The notes under the pieces were generated by a model that was not told the DNA's origin, ran no database searches, and saw only the letters and a list, made by a program, of their open reading frames with translations. A stretch of 64,000 nucleotides of DNA from Plutella xylostella (lineage: Eukaryota > Arthropoda > Insecta > Lepidoptera > Plutellidae). The stretch spans positions 3,472,001-3,536,000 of the forward strand of contig NC_063988.1 in the NCBI RefSeq assembly GCF_932276165.1, given 5' to 3'. Position 1 is the first letter of the stretch; each line of letters opens with the position of its first letter. A program made the translations under genes and the position numbers. This document shows, piece by piece, positions 1 through 12,100 of this stretch.

Positions 1-296
1 ATATTTCATAGAAAGCTATTGCTGCCGGGTATTTCAATACATCATTAGCCCTCAGATGAAACTATAAAGTTTTCTTAAACAATAAAAATCATAAAAGAAA
101 CATTACACATTTTTGATTACCAAAAAAAACGCGAACTTTTTATACGGATTTCATCTATGAAGGGCGCATGAACACGACGTCACGATACTTTTATAAAGGT
201 GCCTCCAACCATGGCACGGCATTCCAGCGATAACATTTTACGTGCATCAGTAGCCAACCGTGGCGCAACAATACCACTGCTGTACGGTCAGCTGCA

Positions 297-407
297 TAAG
301 TGGCTATACACTTTTGTACCTACCTTGCTAATCTGAAACCACCTACCCATTCATTGAAACATTGACGGTTCGTCAGCTTGACGAGGTACAGAAGTGTATA
401 GCGACTT
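297..407. repeat. Small foldback MITE
   Basis: The arm starting aagtggctatacac (near 298) returns inverted at the end (about 384-407), with two mismatches over some 25 bases. No coding potential. It directly abuts the next foldback element. Confidence 0.55.
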
Positions 408-409
408 AA

Positions 410-643
410 GGTCTTCGCACATTATAACAACTCAAATCTAAACATTGATATTTAAGCCCTGTGTCATATGTTCAAGGTTTAATTTCAAAAATGATTATAA
501 AGTAGTGTACAACGAGTGGCCTACGCATCGTACACTAAAAGTCATTTTTTGAAATGAAACCTTGAACATATGACACAGGGCTTAAATATCAATGTCTAGC
601 ATAGAGTCGAGTCGCCGGTGAGTTGTTATAATGTGCGAAGACC
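410..643. repeat. Palindromic MITE, TTA target duplication
   Basis: The terminal arms ggtcttcgcacattataac and its complement frame a near-continuous palindrome that includes gccctgtgtcatatgttcaa and its inverse (about 455-475 and 562-582). TTA lies just outside both ends, as expected for PIF/Harbinger-type or similar insertions. There is no ORF of substance. Confidence 0.7.
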
Positions 644-696
644 ATTATTCAGATGACTGTTCATACCGTGCCATGTGTCAGCCTCCCGCCACATAC

Positions 697-3600
697 CTGC
701 CACGTGGCCTCCGGGTGAAAGCTGAGCTGGTACAGCGTGTAGGCGTTGTACAGCTGGAACAGGTAGCCGGCGAACAGGAACGGCAGCAGGTACGACAGCC
801 CGCGCCACATCCACGAGTGGAAGCCCTGGAAAAGACAAGTTAAAGTGAGATGCTTTTATTCATCATATAAATGTAAAATTTTATGATGAACGTAAATTTT
901 TCACCACCTAGTCTCCGTCCGAAAAGGAGGCTCTTTTTGTCTTTGGAGAAGTATGGAGGCCAGAAGCTTTTGAGCCATGTCTTCAAAATAGGACTTAAAA
1001 CTAGGTGGTACACAATAATATAATGTGTACTTATATACCTATAGCTATAATACTAGCTGTTGCCCGCGGGCTTCGCTTCGCCTCTTACCGTGCCCTACCC
1101 TTCTTACCTTTATAACCTTCCCTGGACTTCCAAGAATATTTCAAGACCTAAATTAGCGAAATCGGTTCAGCCGTTCTCGAGTTATAGCGTCAGGAAGGAT
1201 ACCCGACCCATTTTTTATATGTTTAGTATATAATATATACCTCGATGGTGATGTCCATGTTGTGCCTCGCGCCGAGCGCCTTCAGCCGGTAGAGCACGCC
1301 GTGCTGGTAGCGGAACTGCATGTACTGGACCACGCCTGGAAGCGGAAAGGCGGTTTTAACTGGTATTATGATATCGCAAATAAGTTTTTTAAAAATAGTT
1401 AACTGTTTTTTTTTTATTTACAAATGAGACTGGATCATTCGAGTTTCTAAATATTTCTGTTAATTCCGGCGAGGATTTAGAGCAAGTAATATCAAAACAA
1501 CGAAATTAACTCCGAAATTTCAGATATACTGCGCGAAAGTTGGTCACAACTTCCATCTAACGGTAATAATTCATCCTATCATCATCAGCCAATAATCATC
1601 CTCTGCTGGACATAGGCCTCTCCCAAGGAGCGCCACAACACTCGGTCCTCGGCCTTCCTCATCCAACCATTACCCGCCACCCGCCTAAGGTCGTCAGTCC
1701 AGCGGGCAGGAGGGCAGGAGGAATTCATCCTAATAGCCCACTATCTGCAAGCATTAGAACCTAGCTAGAGCATAAACAACATCACTTACTAATATAAGCG
1801 ATGAACCACATAAACGTGTGTCTAAACTCCGCCCAGGGCTCGTTCTGGGGCCAGATGAGCAGGATCCCCGACACGGCCGTGGAGATGAAGTGGTGCAGCC
1901 GCCACCAGCCCTTGATGCGCGACCCGTTCACCTTGAGAATAGACTCCCGGATCGTTAGCGTGCAGTAGTACCACACGAGCAGGAATATTAGTATTAGTTG
2001 GAGGGGCCTGGAAGGAAAATGTGCTTGTTAGTTGGTGACACAGTCATCTGTGGCTGGTCAGCAGTTTACAAGGCCTTCGCTCGGCAGTGGGACACACCAC
2101 TGGCAAGATTAAAAATAAACGTGGTGTGTTTAGATTGTGTGAATCGGGGGAAGTAGGTAAAAAGTGAATTATGTGAATTACCATCAGTTTCGAAAGTTAC
2201 ACTTTATTTATCTTCCTTCATATAAAATAGTCAGTGGATTTTTCATATTATTTCTTGCGAGCGTACACAGTCTGTAAGTCTGTAGGTATACAGACTTTGA
2301 CTTTGTTAAAAAAAGAGGACTTTGTTACTACCTACGCACCCGTTTTTATCACGTTTTGAATCAATGATAACCTTTGTTGTTAGAGCAAATAATTTACAAC
2401 TTGACTTAATTTAAGCCGATTCGGCTATCAGATCGTCCTTGCACTGCAGTTTAATGTTTAAACAAAGTCCAATTAACAAATGATAAATGTATCTATAAGT
2501 ACTTGATGATTAACAATGCACATCTATGTCCGAATACTCCGAATCGATAACTGGCAACTGCTAGAAAGCATTTTATTTTTGTAAGTAAAGTGTTTCATAG
2601 TTAGTATGTTTTCCCTAGCTACAAAGATGCAAATATACAAGTTATATCTTCGTGTCATAAAGTATTGAGTTCATGCCAAAATTAGTATGAATCATAATGT
2701 GCGATCATCAAGTTTATGAATGAGTATCTAATCAAAACATCTAATCTAATAACACGTAATTACCATACTGACAATGGAATATCACGGCCCTGCTAGTGCG
2801 AATGCAAAACAACGCGACGCTTCACCTTATAAGGTTTTCCCGTGGGAATCCCGGGAACAAACCCTGCGTAGGTACCTATCTCTCGTCAAACTAGCCTTCA
2901 ACTATTTCTAGCTAACTTGATATAAAAATATACCTATTAAGTATTATTTCTAATTTAGGGATGTTCATAACTAAGTAATGCTTGGCAACCCAATGCAAAC
3001 AAAAAAATACGAACTTGTTTTGCATTTTATGATTTGAGGTACAATCACATCAGTGCATTGCTTGCGTTTTTGTATACTTAAATGAATTGTTTTTGTGAAA
3101 CCCACCTAAAGTAGTTTATACTTGATAATTTTATGCAAGTCAGGTTTACTTGAGAATGAATAAAAGTGGACAGAAATGTTCTTAAAAATATAGGTATATA
3201 ACAAAACTATGATAAACCATACTTACCTAAAGTCTATGGAGAGATTAAGAACAGCTAAACAGAAGGCGATGGCGCTCAGGACTAGCTTGAATTTTTCATA
3301 TTCATCTTTGTATTTGAACCTGTAATATTAAAAAAAAGTAAATTTATAGATCCCATATTTATTCCTCAAAGTCTTCCACATCAGTGATAATAATATTATG
3401 TAAGTATAAAATCTAACTGATAAACAATGGAATTTTAAACTGGACCTTGGCATAATTTTAAAGACTATTTACATACGTTTGACTTTAAGCTAATTTATTA
3501 ACGTTAATTTATATTTATGAATCAGGTACCTAAGTAGTAGATAGTAACTTATAGCAACACCTATAGAATTTTCTTCGTAACATACTTCAATATAAAAAAA

Positions 3601-6600
3601 ATCGTCACTACCAAACTAAGCCAAAATATTGACCTCACTAACATTATCATTCCGGAACATATACCTAAATACAGGTACAGTCGAAACAGCAGTTACCTAA
3701 ATAACCTTCAGAAGGCACCGATTTTCGTTCACTCGATTTAGATTACCAGATATGTCGTATGTAAGGGAAAAGCGCTTACTGGCCACTCCAACACTCTTGT
3801 ATAATTCGCGCGCGAATTTCCAAAACTCGTAGAACAAAAGTTGTTCAGTATTACCCCCTGAGTCACCTCCTTTCGGCTGAGTATACACTTTTTGCAACAC
3901 CCTGTATAATCAAAGACTTACTTATCATTTTTGTTGAGTATGGACACGTTGACGTTCCCGAGTATGATGCGCAGATACAGGCTGTTCTGTTTCGGCAGCG
4001 TGGCCTCGATCTCGTGCAGCATGGCCTTCCGCTTCATGATCTCCTTCTCGAGCGTCGCCACGCGCTCATCACCCTGTGTCACGCCGCTCTTCTCTAACCT
4101 GCCAGGTGCAATGAGGTTGTGTTAAGTAGTTGTGTGTCAAGCAGGTTTGATGATGGATGACCTACATACTTTATGCCTATGAGTACACTCTACCTCTACA
4201 CTAGCCCAAGAGTCGGCCATATAGCCATCCGACCCCAAGCTAGGCAGAGACTGTATGTAATGTGGGTATCAGACATTACACAAACACCCAAGACCTGAGT
4301 ACAAATCTGTCTTTTAAATCAATATTTGGCCCGACCAGGAATCGAACCTTAGGCATAGCAGCCAAGGTCATTAACCACTACACCATTCTAACTAATTACA
4401 AAATATACTAATCAGCAGGTGGGGGGGGGGAAACGATGAAAGGCCGCAAATATGCATCCCTAGGAGAGGGGTACATGTTTGTGCCTTTCGGAGTCGAAAC
4501 CCTAGGGCCGTGGGGACCGGAGGCGCGTCGGCTGCTAAAAGAAATTGGCAGCAGGCTGATAGAAGTCACAAGGGACCCTAGGGCTGGCTCGTACCTCGCT
4601 CAAAGGATAAGCATCGCCATACAGCGAGGTAACGCGGCCAGCGTCTTGGGTACCCTACCCGACAGCGGCGGCAAGTTGAAAGTTTAATAAAAGTAGGCAC
4701 ATCAGCAGGTTATTATGAATTATATAGATATTATACTATGAATAATATGGCCTTCACTAATGTTTATATGTTCATGTTCATACTGTATTTATTTCCTGCA
4801 ACACCAAAAATAGCAAAGATAAACTTAACATAACATAGGCAAGCAGGCAAGTAGGTATAAGTACCATAAACTCAATTTTAACTTAACAAGCAGGTCAGGG
4901 TAAGCAAAGTTTTCTGTATGGCAAAAGTAGGTAATAGAGTTAAGTTGTTTTGAATTATGTTAGTTAGGTGCATTAGATAACTATTACACATCAGCATTTA
5001 GTAGGTTGTCTGTCTGTCATCTAGTATAATTCCATGAGTTATGTTTTTACCCCCTATGGAACAAGAGGAGTGTAATAATTTTAATGTGTCTGTGGTAGCT
5101 CCACATGCATTGAGGGTGAAATTAAAAATAATTTACTTGCAATGCATGGTTTTACAAGTATGACCTACTTAGTACTGTGACAAATGCACAACAGTTTTGA
5201 TTTGATAAAAATAAATTTAACTGATAATACATAGAACATGATCAAGTGATCCTAAATCAAATTAATGATAAAGATAATGTGTATTTCTACTTTTCCACAA
5301 AGTAAAGATAACAAAATGACCCACACTATAAACTTAGATAAAATATTACCTATATGTATACCTAGCAATGAATAGCCCAATGTACAAGTTGTGTAATAGA
5401 ACACACTGTACATAATAATATGTATAGATATGTATGTATGTATGTGTCACCAAGTGAAGCATTTGTTCTCCCCTCTGAGTATAAACAGGATAGCATCAAT
5501 CTTACTGAAGAGATTAAATCCCAATAGGAAGTTTTGGACCAATAGGATGGTAACTTCATTGTTTATTTACTGTTTATTTTTAATCCAGTAGACCCACAAT
5601 TATATTATTGTTGGACTGCTGATGTACCTTTGAAGTTTGCAGTCATAATCTCCAAACTGATTAGAAATTATCCATATCCTTTTCTTATCAGTTTTATTGT
5701 AATTGCTATTTTTATGATGTTGTCATGTGTATAAATGTAGTAATAGATATTAATTTAGACTATAATTTAAAAGGGATTACAGAAAAAGTCTCATATTTTT
5801 TATAAATTTTGTAACTGTACTTATGTTAAAGGAAGTCTGAAGTGAAATGGAATAAGTAGTCGTGGAAATAATTTCCTATGGTCAGTCTGTAGACATTGGA
5901 CTATTTTAATTGCTTGCAGAAATTATCTCAGAAATTACAAAATACATAAGCAAAGTTTATTTTGATTATAAATCTTAAGACTTGTGTTTATTAATTGGAG
6001 TATTTATTAGTAGTTGGCGCTTAGGATTGATTAGATAATAATGTTTTGTAAATAACATACAAGTTAATTCCTCACAGTAAACAGTACTGCACTGAGCAAA
6101 CAAAATAGAAGGATTATGTATTTGTAACTTATTTCTTGCTGTGCAAACAAAAGTTACCAAGTAAGGTTATAGACAAACACTGACCTTTTTAGTGCTCCAT
6201 TGATAACTGTGAGGCGGTAGCGCTGGTGGTTCAGTTCCTTCATGCACGACGCCTGGAGCTCGCCTACTTCCTCCAGTTTTGTGGCATATTCTTTATTCAC
6301 AGTCTATAAAACAGGCCAAGGGGTTAATCTATCAACTCCTCTCTCAAGTAATGCTACGGCGTCTACTACACTATGTAAGCATGTAGATAGAACTAAGTGT
6401 CCCACAAGTTTAGTCAACTCTAGTGCTAATCTGTGCAAAAATGCCTTAACCTTGTATGTATACCATTTTATATACTACTTACATGTGGACATAATATAGT
6501 TAAAGAAAAATCTGCTAGATTTTGCCAGGAATTCAGTTTAAATTTTTTATAGTTCAAAAACTACAGTATTCACTATGCACAACTTGGATGGGTTTAAATT

Positions 6601-6808
6601 ATCAAAATGCTTATATGATTACAAATAATGAATAACGGGTAAGTGCCGAATATAACGTAAAACAACCTGGAAATTGTATAAGCCGTGAGAGCTTTAGAGT
6701 AAATTAGATTCAGAAGGAATACTAAAATGGATATGGAAAACATACCTCCAATCTCTTGTAATCGCTTAATAAATCTTCCCATTCTTTGAGGCACTCATCA
6801 ACATCCAT
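697..6808 (-). CDS. TMEM120: TMEM120 homologue (TMPIT family), 3' end outside window
   Basis: Multi-pass membrane protein of the inner nuclear envelope and ER, linked in vertebrates to adipocyte differentiation and, disputedly, to mechanosensation. Coding exons in transcript order: 6808-6746, 6303-6185, 4098-3922, 3319-3227, 2007-1790, 1335-1241, 825-697. All have GT/AG borders, and phases close to give 298 residues without a stop. The first 120 or so residues are a soluble coiled-coil part starting MDVDECLKEWEDLL. The family signature LPKQNSLYLRIILGNVNVSI is read from 3922-4098. Hydrophobic segments follow in the exons at 3227-3319, 1790-2007 and 697-825. Family members have about 340-370 residues, so roughly 45 C-terminal residues lie left of base 1. 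The start is the first ATG of exon 1 and has a good context. Identification is confident from sequence; function is inferred from the family. Confidence 0.95.
900..1013. repeat. Short foldback in TMEM120 intron
   Basis: The arm caccacctagt near 902 is complemented by actaggtggt near 1003. The spacer has no gene. Probably a small MITE fragment. Confidence 0.4.
1049..1210. repeat. Lepidopteran interspersed repeat (RTE-like 3' fragment)
   Basis: Contains the widespread blocks 'gttgcccgcgggcttcgc' and 'aaatcggttcagccgttc' followed by 'gagttatagcgtcag', typical of abundant lepidopteran non-LTR retroposon tails. A shorter relative with 'aaatcggttcagccgttt' sits at 24955-24985. The family assignment is from memory and not tested. 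Confidence 0.5.
1580..1725. repeat. LINE-derived fragment
   Basis: The block 'ctgctggacataggcctctc' and the downstream 'cgcctaaggtcgtcagtcca' are a common lepidopteran LINE coding relic. Shorter pieces of the same motif occur at 19505-19535 and 58196-58235. No intact ORF. Confidence 0.5.
2008..3226. other. TMEM120 intron, nothing else recognised
   Basis: AT-rich intron between the exons at 3227-3319 and 1790-2007. I see no ORF with coding character, RNA gene or clear mobile element. Confidence 0.5.
3690..3905. repeat. MITE-like fragment ending in ttgcaacaccctgta
   Basis: The right end reads 'gtatacactttttgcaacac' then 'cctgta', close to the terminal sequence of the element at 57316-57508. 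It carries a 67-codon open frame on the minus strand with no recognisable product. It lies just upstream (in the minus sense) of the TMEM120 exon at 3922. Confidence 0.4.
4165..4395 (-). repeat. tRNA-derived SINE
   Basis: On the minus strand the head reads 'gtagtggttaatgacc' (A-box-like) and then 'ggttcgattcctgg' (B-box consensus), followed by about 180 bases of SINE body. It is not a functional tRNA because no cloverleaf can be closed. It lies in the TMEM120 intron. Confidence 0.65.
4421..4700 (+). mobile_element. 5'-truncated LINE insertion with 10-bp target duplication
   Basis: The segment is flanked by perfect direct repeats atcagcaggt at 4411-4420 and 4701-4710. It starts with a run of G. 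Its frame from 4436 to 4687 encodes the C-terminal end of a non-LTR reverse-transcriptase polyprotein (GPWGPEARRLLKEIG, then AGSYLAQRISIAIQRGNA). This tail is common in insect LINE proteins. The copy lacks the endonuclease and RT domains, so it is dead. It is inserted in a TMEM120 intron in the sense opposite to the gene. Confidence 0.8.
4711..6184. other. TMEM120 intron, nothing else recognised
   Basis: AT-rich sequence with a short (tatg)n tract near 5425. Open frames here are short and lack coding bias. Confidence 0.45.
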
Positions 6809-7083
6809 GGTAAATTGTAATGAAGCAAAGGAACAATGAATTTAATTAAATATTTGCTGAAACCAGTAAGAATTATAAAAAATCTGAATTAAATAAACGA
6901 TTGCTCTTCAGCAACCAGCCGCCCGCACGTCACGTAGCCACAGAATAAACTAAAATGTCATTGAAAATAAATGTCAATGTCAAATTATTCTAGAGTGCAC
7001 CACAGATAGTGCCCGCAAAACGAGATTATTCTGATTCGGCACGAAACCGAATTTATTATTCCGAGAATTCAGGAAAAATACAA
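6809..7083. promoter_or_regulatory. Probable TMEM120 promoter, perhaps bidirectional
   Basis: This lies between the TMEM120 start (minus strand) and an open first-exon-like segment on the plus strand at 7084. No TATA motif stands out. The bidirectional role is inferred from the arrangement only. Confidence 0.3.
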
Positions 7084-7153
7084 AATGAGTAGAGACCCGA
7101 AAGGCACAATACGGCATGGGGAGTGCGAGTTTTTACTCAATCCAGTAGGTAGC
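7084..7153 (+). CDS. Possible first coding exon of an unidentified plus-strand gene
   Basis: An ATG in a good context (aaaatga) opens 23 codons reading MSRDPKGTIRHGECEFLLN and a few more residues, then meets a strong donor-like ggtgagt at about 7153. Beyond it the frame stops at once. I do not recognise the peptide, and I found no continuation on the plus strand, which past this point is occupied by Lis-1 antisense. It could be a real first exon, a pseudogene start, or chance. Confidence 0.25.
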
Positions 7154-7248
7154 GGTGAGTAAACGTAAATTTGTACTGTACACGTAAATAATTAATGCTT
7201 TTGCGTTGATTTTCACGGTCGGTTCAGAAAAACCAGGTTCTCTGACCC

Positions 7249-7408
7249 CTTAGCATGAATTTTCATCGTGAACGTGTAGTAGAATTCATCGAGTAATTTT
7301 GTATGAAAATATGAACAGCGCCCCTGGCGGTCGGTAGCAGAACTAAAGTTCCCTACAAAACTCATCGAGTAATTTCACGTCACGTTCACGATGAAAATTC
7401 ATGCTAAG
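7249..7408. repeat. Hairpin MITE with 28-bp perfect terminal arms
   Basis: Bases 7249-7276, beginning cttagcatgaattttc, are exactly complementary to 7381-7408. A second motif, catcgagtaattt, occurs twice inside in direct orientation. No ORF. The element separates TMEM120 from the Lis-1 3' end. Confidence 0.75.
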
Positions 7409-7540
7409 CCTTCTGAAACGACCAAAGTACAAACTTTCTGACGACCTCAAGGATAAGCCTTTATCAGCTACTTTCAAAGGGGGAAATATAATACAGTGAC
7501 GAGAACTTTTAATTAAAAATACACTTTCAAGATAAATTAT

Positions 7541-9174
7541 TTTATTTAATGGATTTATTTACAGGAAATATTAAACCAATTTCTATTACATTTTGGTAGT
7601 ATTTTTGAATAGACGAAATACAAACATTGTAGGTACTTATGTGGAAATTTCTCTTATCTAATGAACTCGTACAAGATGAGTGAGTAATGTCCGGTGTTGA
7701 GACTATGAGAGAATCACACATTCGTGAATTTGATATACATGTTATATTAAGAATAAGCATTTTATCAGTGCCGACAATGTAATCAGAAGCTTTCTAATGT
7801 TTAAGTAAAACATACAATAACATGTTTGCAAGCGATTACTGGCGGAAGTCACGTGTATTTACCAATTTACAATTATTAAAATTGTTCGACGATATTACAA
7901 CTATATACCGACTTTATAACGCATTGTACATAATATGCGAATGCTGTCTATCACTTGAAAGCATCTAATTTAATGATCATCATACCTACAAACTACAACT
8001 ATTTTCTAGTACAAATACCAGGCAACCAATGTTTATCAAATGCCATAATAAATAACTAATGTACCACTGTAGAGATTAATAATATAGAAAACACTGCTTT
8101 AATTCTATAACAAACTGATTTAAAATTATATATTAATGTAAATGATGTATCACACGCTTTTAAGTTGTAAATCTCAAAACCATTAACTTTACAATTTACT
8201 GCCGATACTTATGCAAGTTACTTAAAATAACTAAAATTTGAAGTAATATTGCGTACAAACACACTAGTAGCGCTCACCGCTAAATTAAATTTCTTTGAGA
8301 CATAGAAACAAACGATGATAAGTATAAATAAATAATTAAAAACTTTAAAATATAATGCTCTAACTTATAGTTAAAGTTTTGAGTACCCAAAACTTAAAAT
8401 AAGTCTGTAAATAGTGGGAGTGTTCGCAGCGGGGCGTGCATTGCAGGCGGTGGCGGCGCCAGCGGCTCAATGCGCCCCCACTCCGCTCCGGCGCAGCCAC
8501 AAGGCATACCATTCTTGCAGTGATTCGCATACAAAATGACTAAATTATCAGGATGATTGTCATGAATAACCATCTATAAAAAAATCAGTAAAACTAAATC
8601 ATTAATAACAAATCAAGGTACAAGTTTTTGTAGAGTGGACACGTAAGAAAACATTTAACTAATTTATACCAAATAAAATTTATTTCTAAACGCCCTTACG
8701 AGTAAACAATAACTATAAAATAAAACGTAGAATAATGAAATGTTAAATTATAACACAGCTTTTACTCCTCACTCCACAGTTCCGATCGGGTACGAGACTG
8801 ATGCTACGCCATGTCGCATCGGGAGACTTTCGCCAAGTTTTCTCAAAACCTGGGAAACATCTTCAACTAACTTACATCGGACACTACCTATGAACCATTT
8901 AACGTCTTAATGGAATGTGTTAATCCAAAGTCGGAGAACTAAGAGAGTGACAAATGTGCGGAGAGCCCGGAGGTTCAGAGAGACATAGCATCGTCGGTGT
9001 ACGCGGCAGCCATTATGAGCTGAACGAACAAACATTCATCAATCAATAATTATTTCTCCATACTAAAATGATTCTTTAAATTCGCAACTCATTTCCTCCC
9101 GTTGTAGCGATAAGTGTGAAAATATAATGATAAAGATATCATCGGTGAGTTAAGTTACTAAAATGGCAACGCTC
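7541..9174 (-). other. Lis-1 3' untranslated region
   Basis: About 1.6 kb follows the Lis-1 stop codon on the minus strand. It is AT-rich apart from a GC-rich patch at 8430-8510. An AATAAA on the minus strand at 7546-7541 is the best poly(A) signal. The exact 3' end is inferred. Long 3' UTRs are usual for this gene. Confidence 0.55.
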
Positions 9175-12100
9175 TTAGCGACATTCCCAAACTTTGACGG
9201 TCTGATCGACGCTGCCCGATATGACGTATGGCAAGCTCCTGTGGAAATCTGAAACAATACAAAACTGTTGTTAATTTTATCATCATAGGCCTCATTTGCT
9301 ATCCCTCGTAAGTTAACGTAACACGAACAGTTGGATAATTGGATACTGACGTATCTCTACGAAGATATAAAACTCTTAATTCCTGTTTTGTTGAATTGAA
9401 TGAGATTGGCCTTGGTCAGTATCAATAATCAAGTACACAAAAAGATGCACACAGACCGTAACAGAACGTATTATTTAAGCCATTTTTTGTCGAACGCCTA
9501 TGTCCAGAGATTCTTCTTGTTGTTAACCTATACAGTCAGTTTCAATAACTCTATCTATCCATAGTTAAATGCAACTTTTTGCGTGTCAATATCGTATGAT
9601 AGTAACTGTCAGCTCCGTCATAACCAGGGATTGGTTCATCAATTATACGTCATCTCCATATTAAATTCTTGACAGGTGTGTCAAAAGTCAACCAATAATC
9701 CCTGGTTATGCTCTAAGCCACTATGGAGAAATTAGAGCTTAAACGGGCAGTTAGACCGGAACACAGTATTAGCTACACATACCAAGACTCGTGGCGAAGT
9801 GCTGGTGCGCGTACAGCGTCTTGAGGCAGCGCGCGTGCGCCACGTCCCACACGCGCAGAGTCTTGTCGTCGGACGCGGTGAGCAGGTGCCGCCCGCCCGG
9901 GTGCCACGCGCAGCCGCGCACCCAGTTGTCGTGCCCGATCAGCGTGATGAGGCACTGGCCTGTGCTTACGTCCCATATCTGGAATGTTTATTGAATGATT
10001 AGATTGTTGTTTGTTATACGCTACTACTCGGCAATGATAGTAAAGAAGGATAAGCTGAAATCTGTCGATTTTTTATACTAACGAGACGTGTCTTGCAAAT
10101 GAGCTCTCAAGGCTTCAACAGTTGCAATGCAACATCGCATCGAAAACGCCTCTCACTCTCACTGTGCTCTAGACGAAAGGGCGTGACGCAAGCTGTACCT
10201 TATGTGTACGGACCCTAAGGGTAACTACGCCGAAAGTCAACCTAAGGGTACCTGTAGTGACTCATGTGTATGTGTGAGCTCACCTTGACAGTCTTGTCGC
10301 GGGAGCCGCTGGCGAGGAAGGGCCCGGCGTGGTTGGCGCGCCGGTTGTCGCCCGCCGCCTCGTTGACGGCGGCTGCGCACGCGTCGTGCGCCCACGCCAC
10401 GCACTCTACAACGTGCTCGTGCTCGCGCAGCTCCATCTGGAAACGATTGTAATCTTAGTAATCATATGTTTTATAGAATAACATGTAGCCGGAATATGAT
10501 AGGTTGCTGATAGTCCTGTATGTTTCTTAGGAAAGGTGTATCTCCAGGAGTTGCCGATTATTGGCTGAGGATGAATGTTGTAAATTGTAATTGTACCAAA
10601 TTTCACATTACTTACGTCAGTTCTGGGAAAGCAACATAAATATAATTCTGCCATAACGCCGTGCTACTGGCTTCCGGTGATGTGACTTACTATTAGCCTT
10701 TTGTGTCCTGGGCGATGCGACATCATAGAGCATAAATACACTTTTGCCATAACATAATTATCTTATGCGCCGTGCTACTGGCTCCTGCTGATGTGTCTAA
10801 CTATTAACCTTTCGGGTCCTGGCCGTCGCGACATCATCATCACTCGCGGTGACCCTTGTGCTAGTGTCTACAAGGCGCACAGTACCTTGCACTCGCTCGA
10901 GTCGGCGCCCCACACGCGCACGGTCTGGTCGTTGGAGCAGGACGCGAGCAGCGCGCCGTCCGGCGACACGCGCACCATGCGCACCCACTCGCGGTGGCCC
11001 TTGTACGTCTTCACGCAGTAGCTGTGGGTGGAAACAGTTGGGAGGGTTCATTATGCAATTCTCTAGACATAGGCAGACTAGTGATGGTGTACTACACTTT
11101 GGACTGAATGTAAGTATAGGTATGCCATGATAATGGAGGGGATAATAAGTCCCAGCTTCATGTTACTAGTCTACAAGCATGATTTGGCGAAAAAAGTCCC
11201 GGAAAAATTACTGTAATAGCGGGTGTAAATAAGGAATGAGGTTTTTGAAGCTTGTCCTGCATCAAATGACTTGCTTGGGTGTTCAATAGTTTTCTCTATT
11301 CATCCGCATTAGGAAGAACAGCTCTATGGCTGGTTTTAACAGCATGCGGATTTTATCACGCACGCGGGATGGCACGCTGTTTTCCCGCGTCTTGCGTACT
11401 TATTCCAGGCGTTACAATGAATACTTGTATGAAAGTATGTGTATACATAGACATAGAGTGCACAACTCACCCAGTAGCCACCTCCCACGCCTTGATGGTC
11501 TTGTCCCGGCTGGCGGAGTAGACAATATCTCCGCTGGGTGAGAACGCCACGGACGACACGTTGTGGTCGTGGCCATGCATCGTCTTCACGCACTCGAACG
11601 TCTGGTTGAAGTCCCACAGCTTGATCGACATGTCCGCACTGCATGATACTGGAATATTGAAGGGTTTGTTTGATAGATTGTTTGATTTGATAAAAAAAAA
11701 ATATGGAGCGGTGGTAGCTCATCAAGAAGGCCGTTATTTCATCAGGATATTCCTCATACATGGTTAAAATTTCGTACCTAGGAAACTGGTCGCTGCGGAG
11801 CTTTGGAAGCCCGTTCACTTCAATATTCGTATGCCGTGCCTGAATGTAGGGTATGTGAGCAACTTGTCTACCTCGAATAAAGAAGCTTGAGTCTGAGAAT
11901 GACCTTATGAGAATAATACCTAATGCACCCGCTCCCCATAAAACACACGCAGATTCAAATTCAGCGGCATGTAAGTTTCAATGGATACTTAAGAGTTTAT
12001 GCATAATATACAGATTACAGTACACACAATACCTACAGTCAATAGTGTTTTGTATTGCACCCACCGTGGGTGAAGTAAAGCAATGTAAAAGTCACTAAAA

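Larger units (their letters stand above)
1..696. other. Last visible TMEM120 intron with foldback repeats
   Basis: No exon was found here. The segment lies downstream of the donor at 696 and should be the start of the intron leading to the terminal TMEM120 exon outside the window. It holds two foldback elements, listed separately at 297-407 and 410-643. Confidence 0.6.

Noticed and set aside
4326..4395. Minus-strand tRNA gene
   Set aside because: A and B boxes are present, but acceptor and anticodon stems do not close; it is a SINE head.
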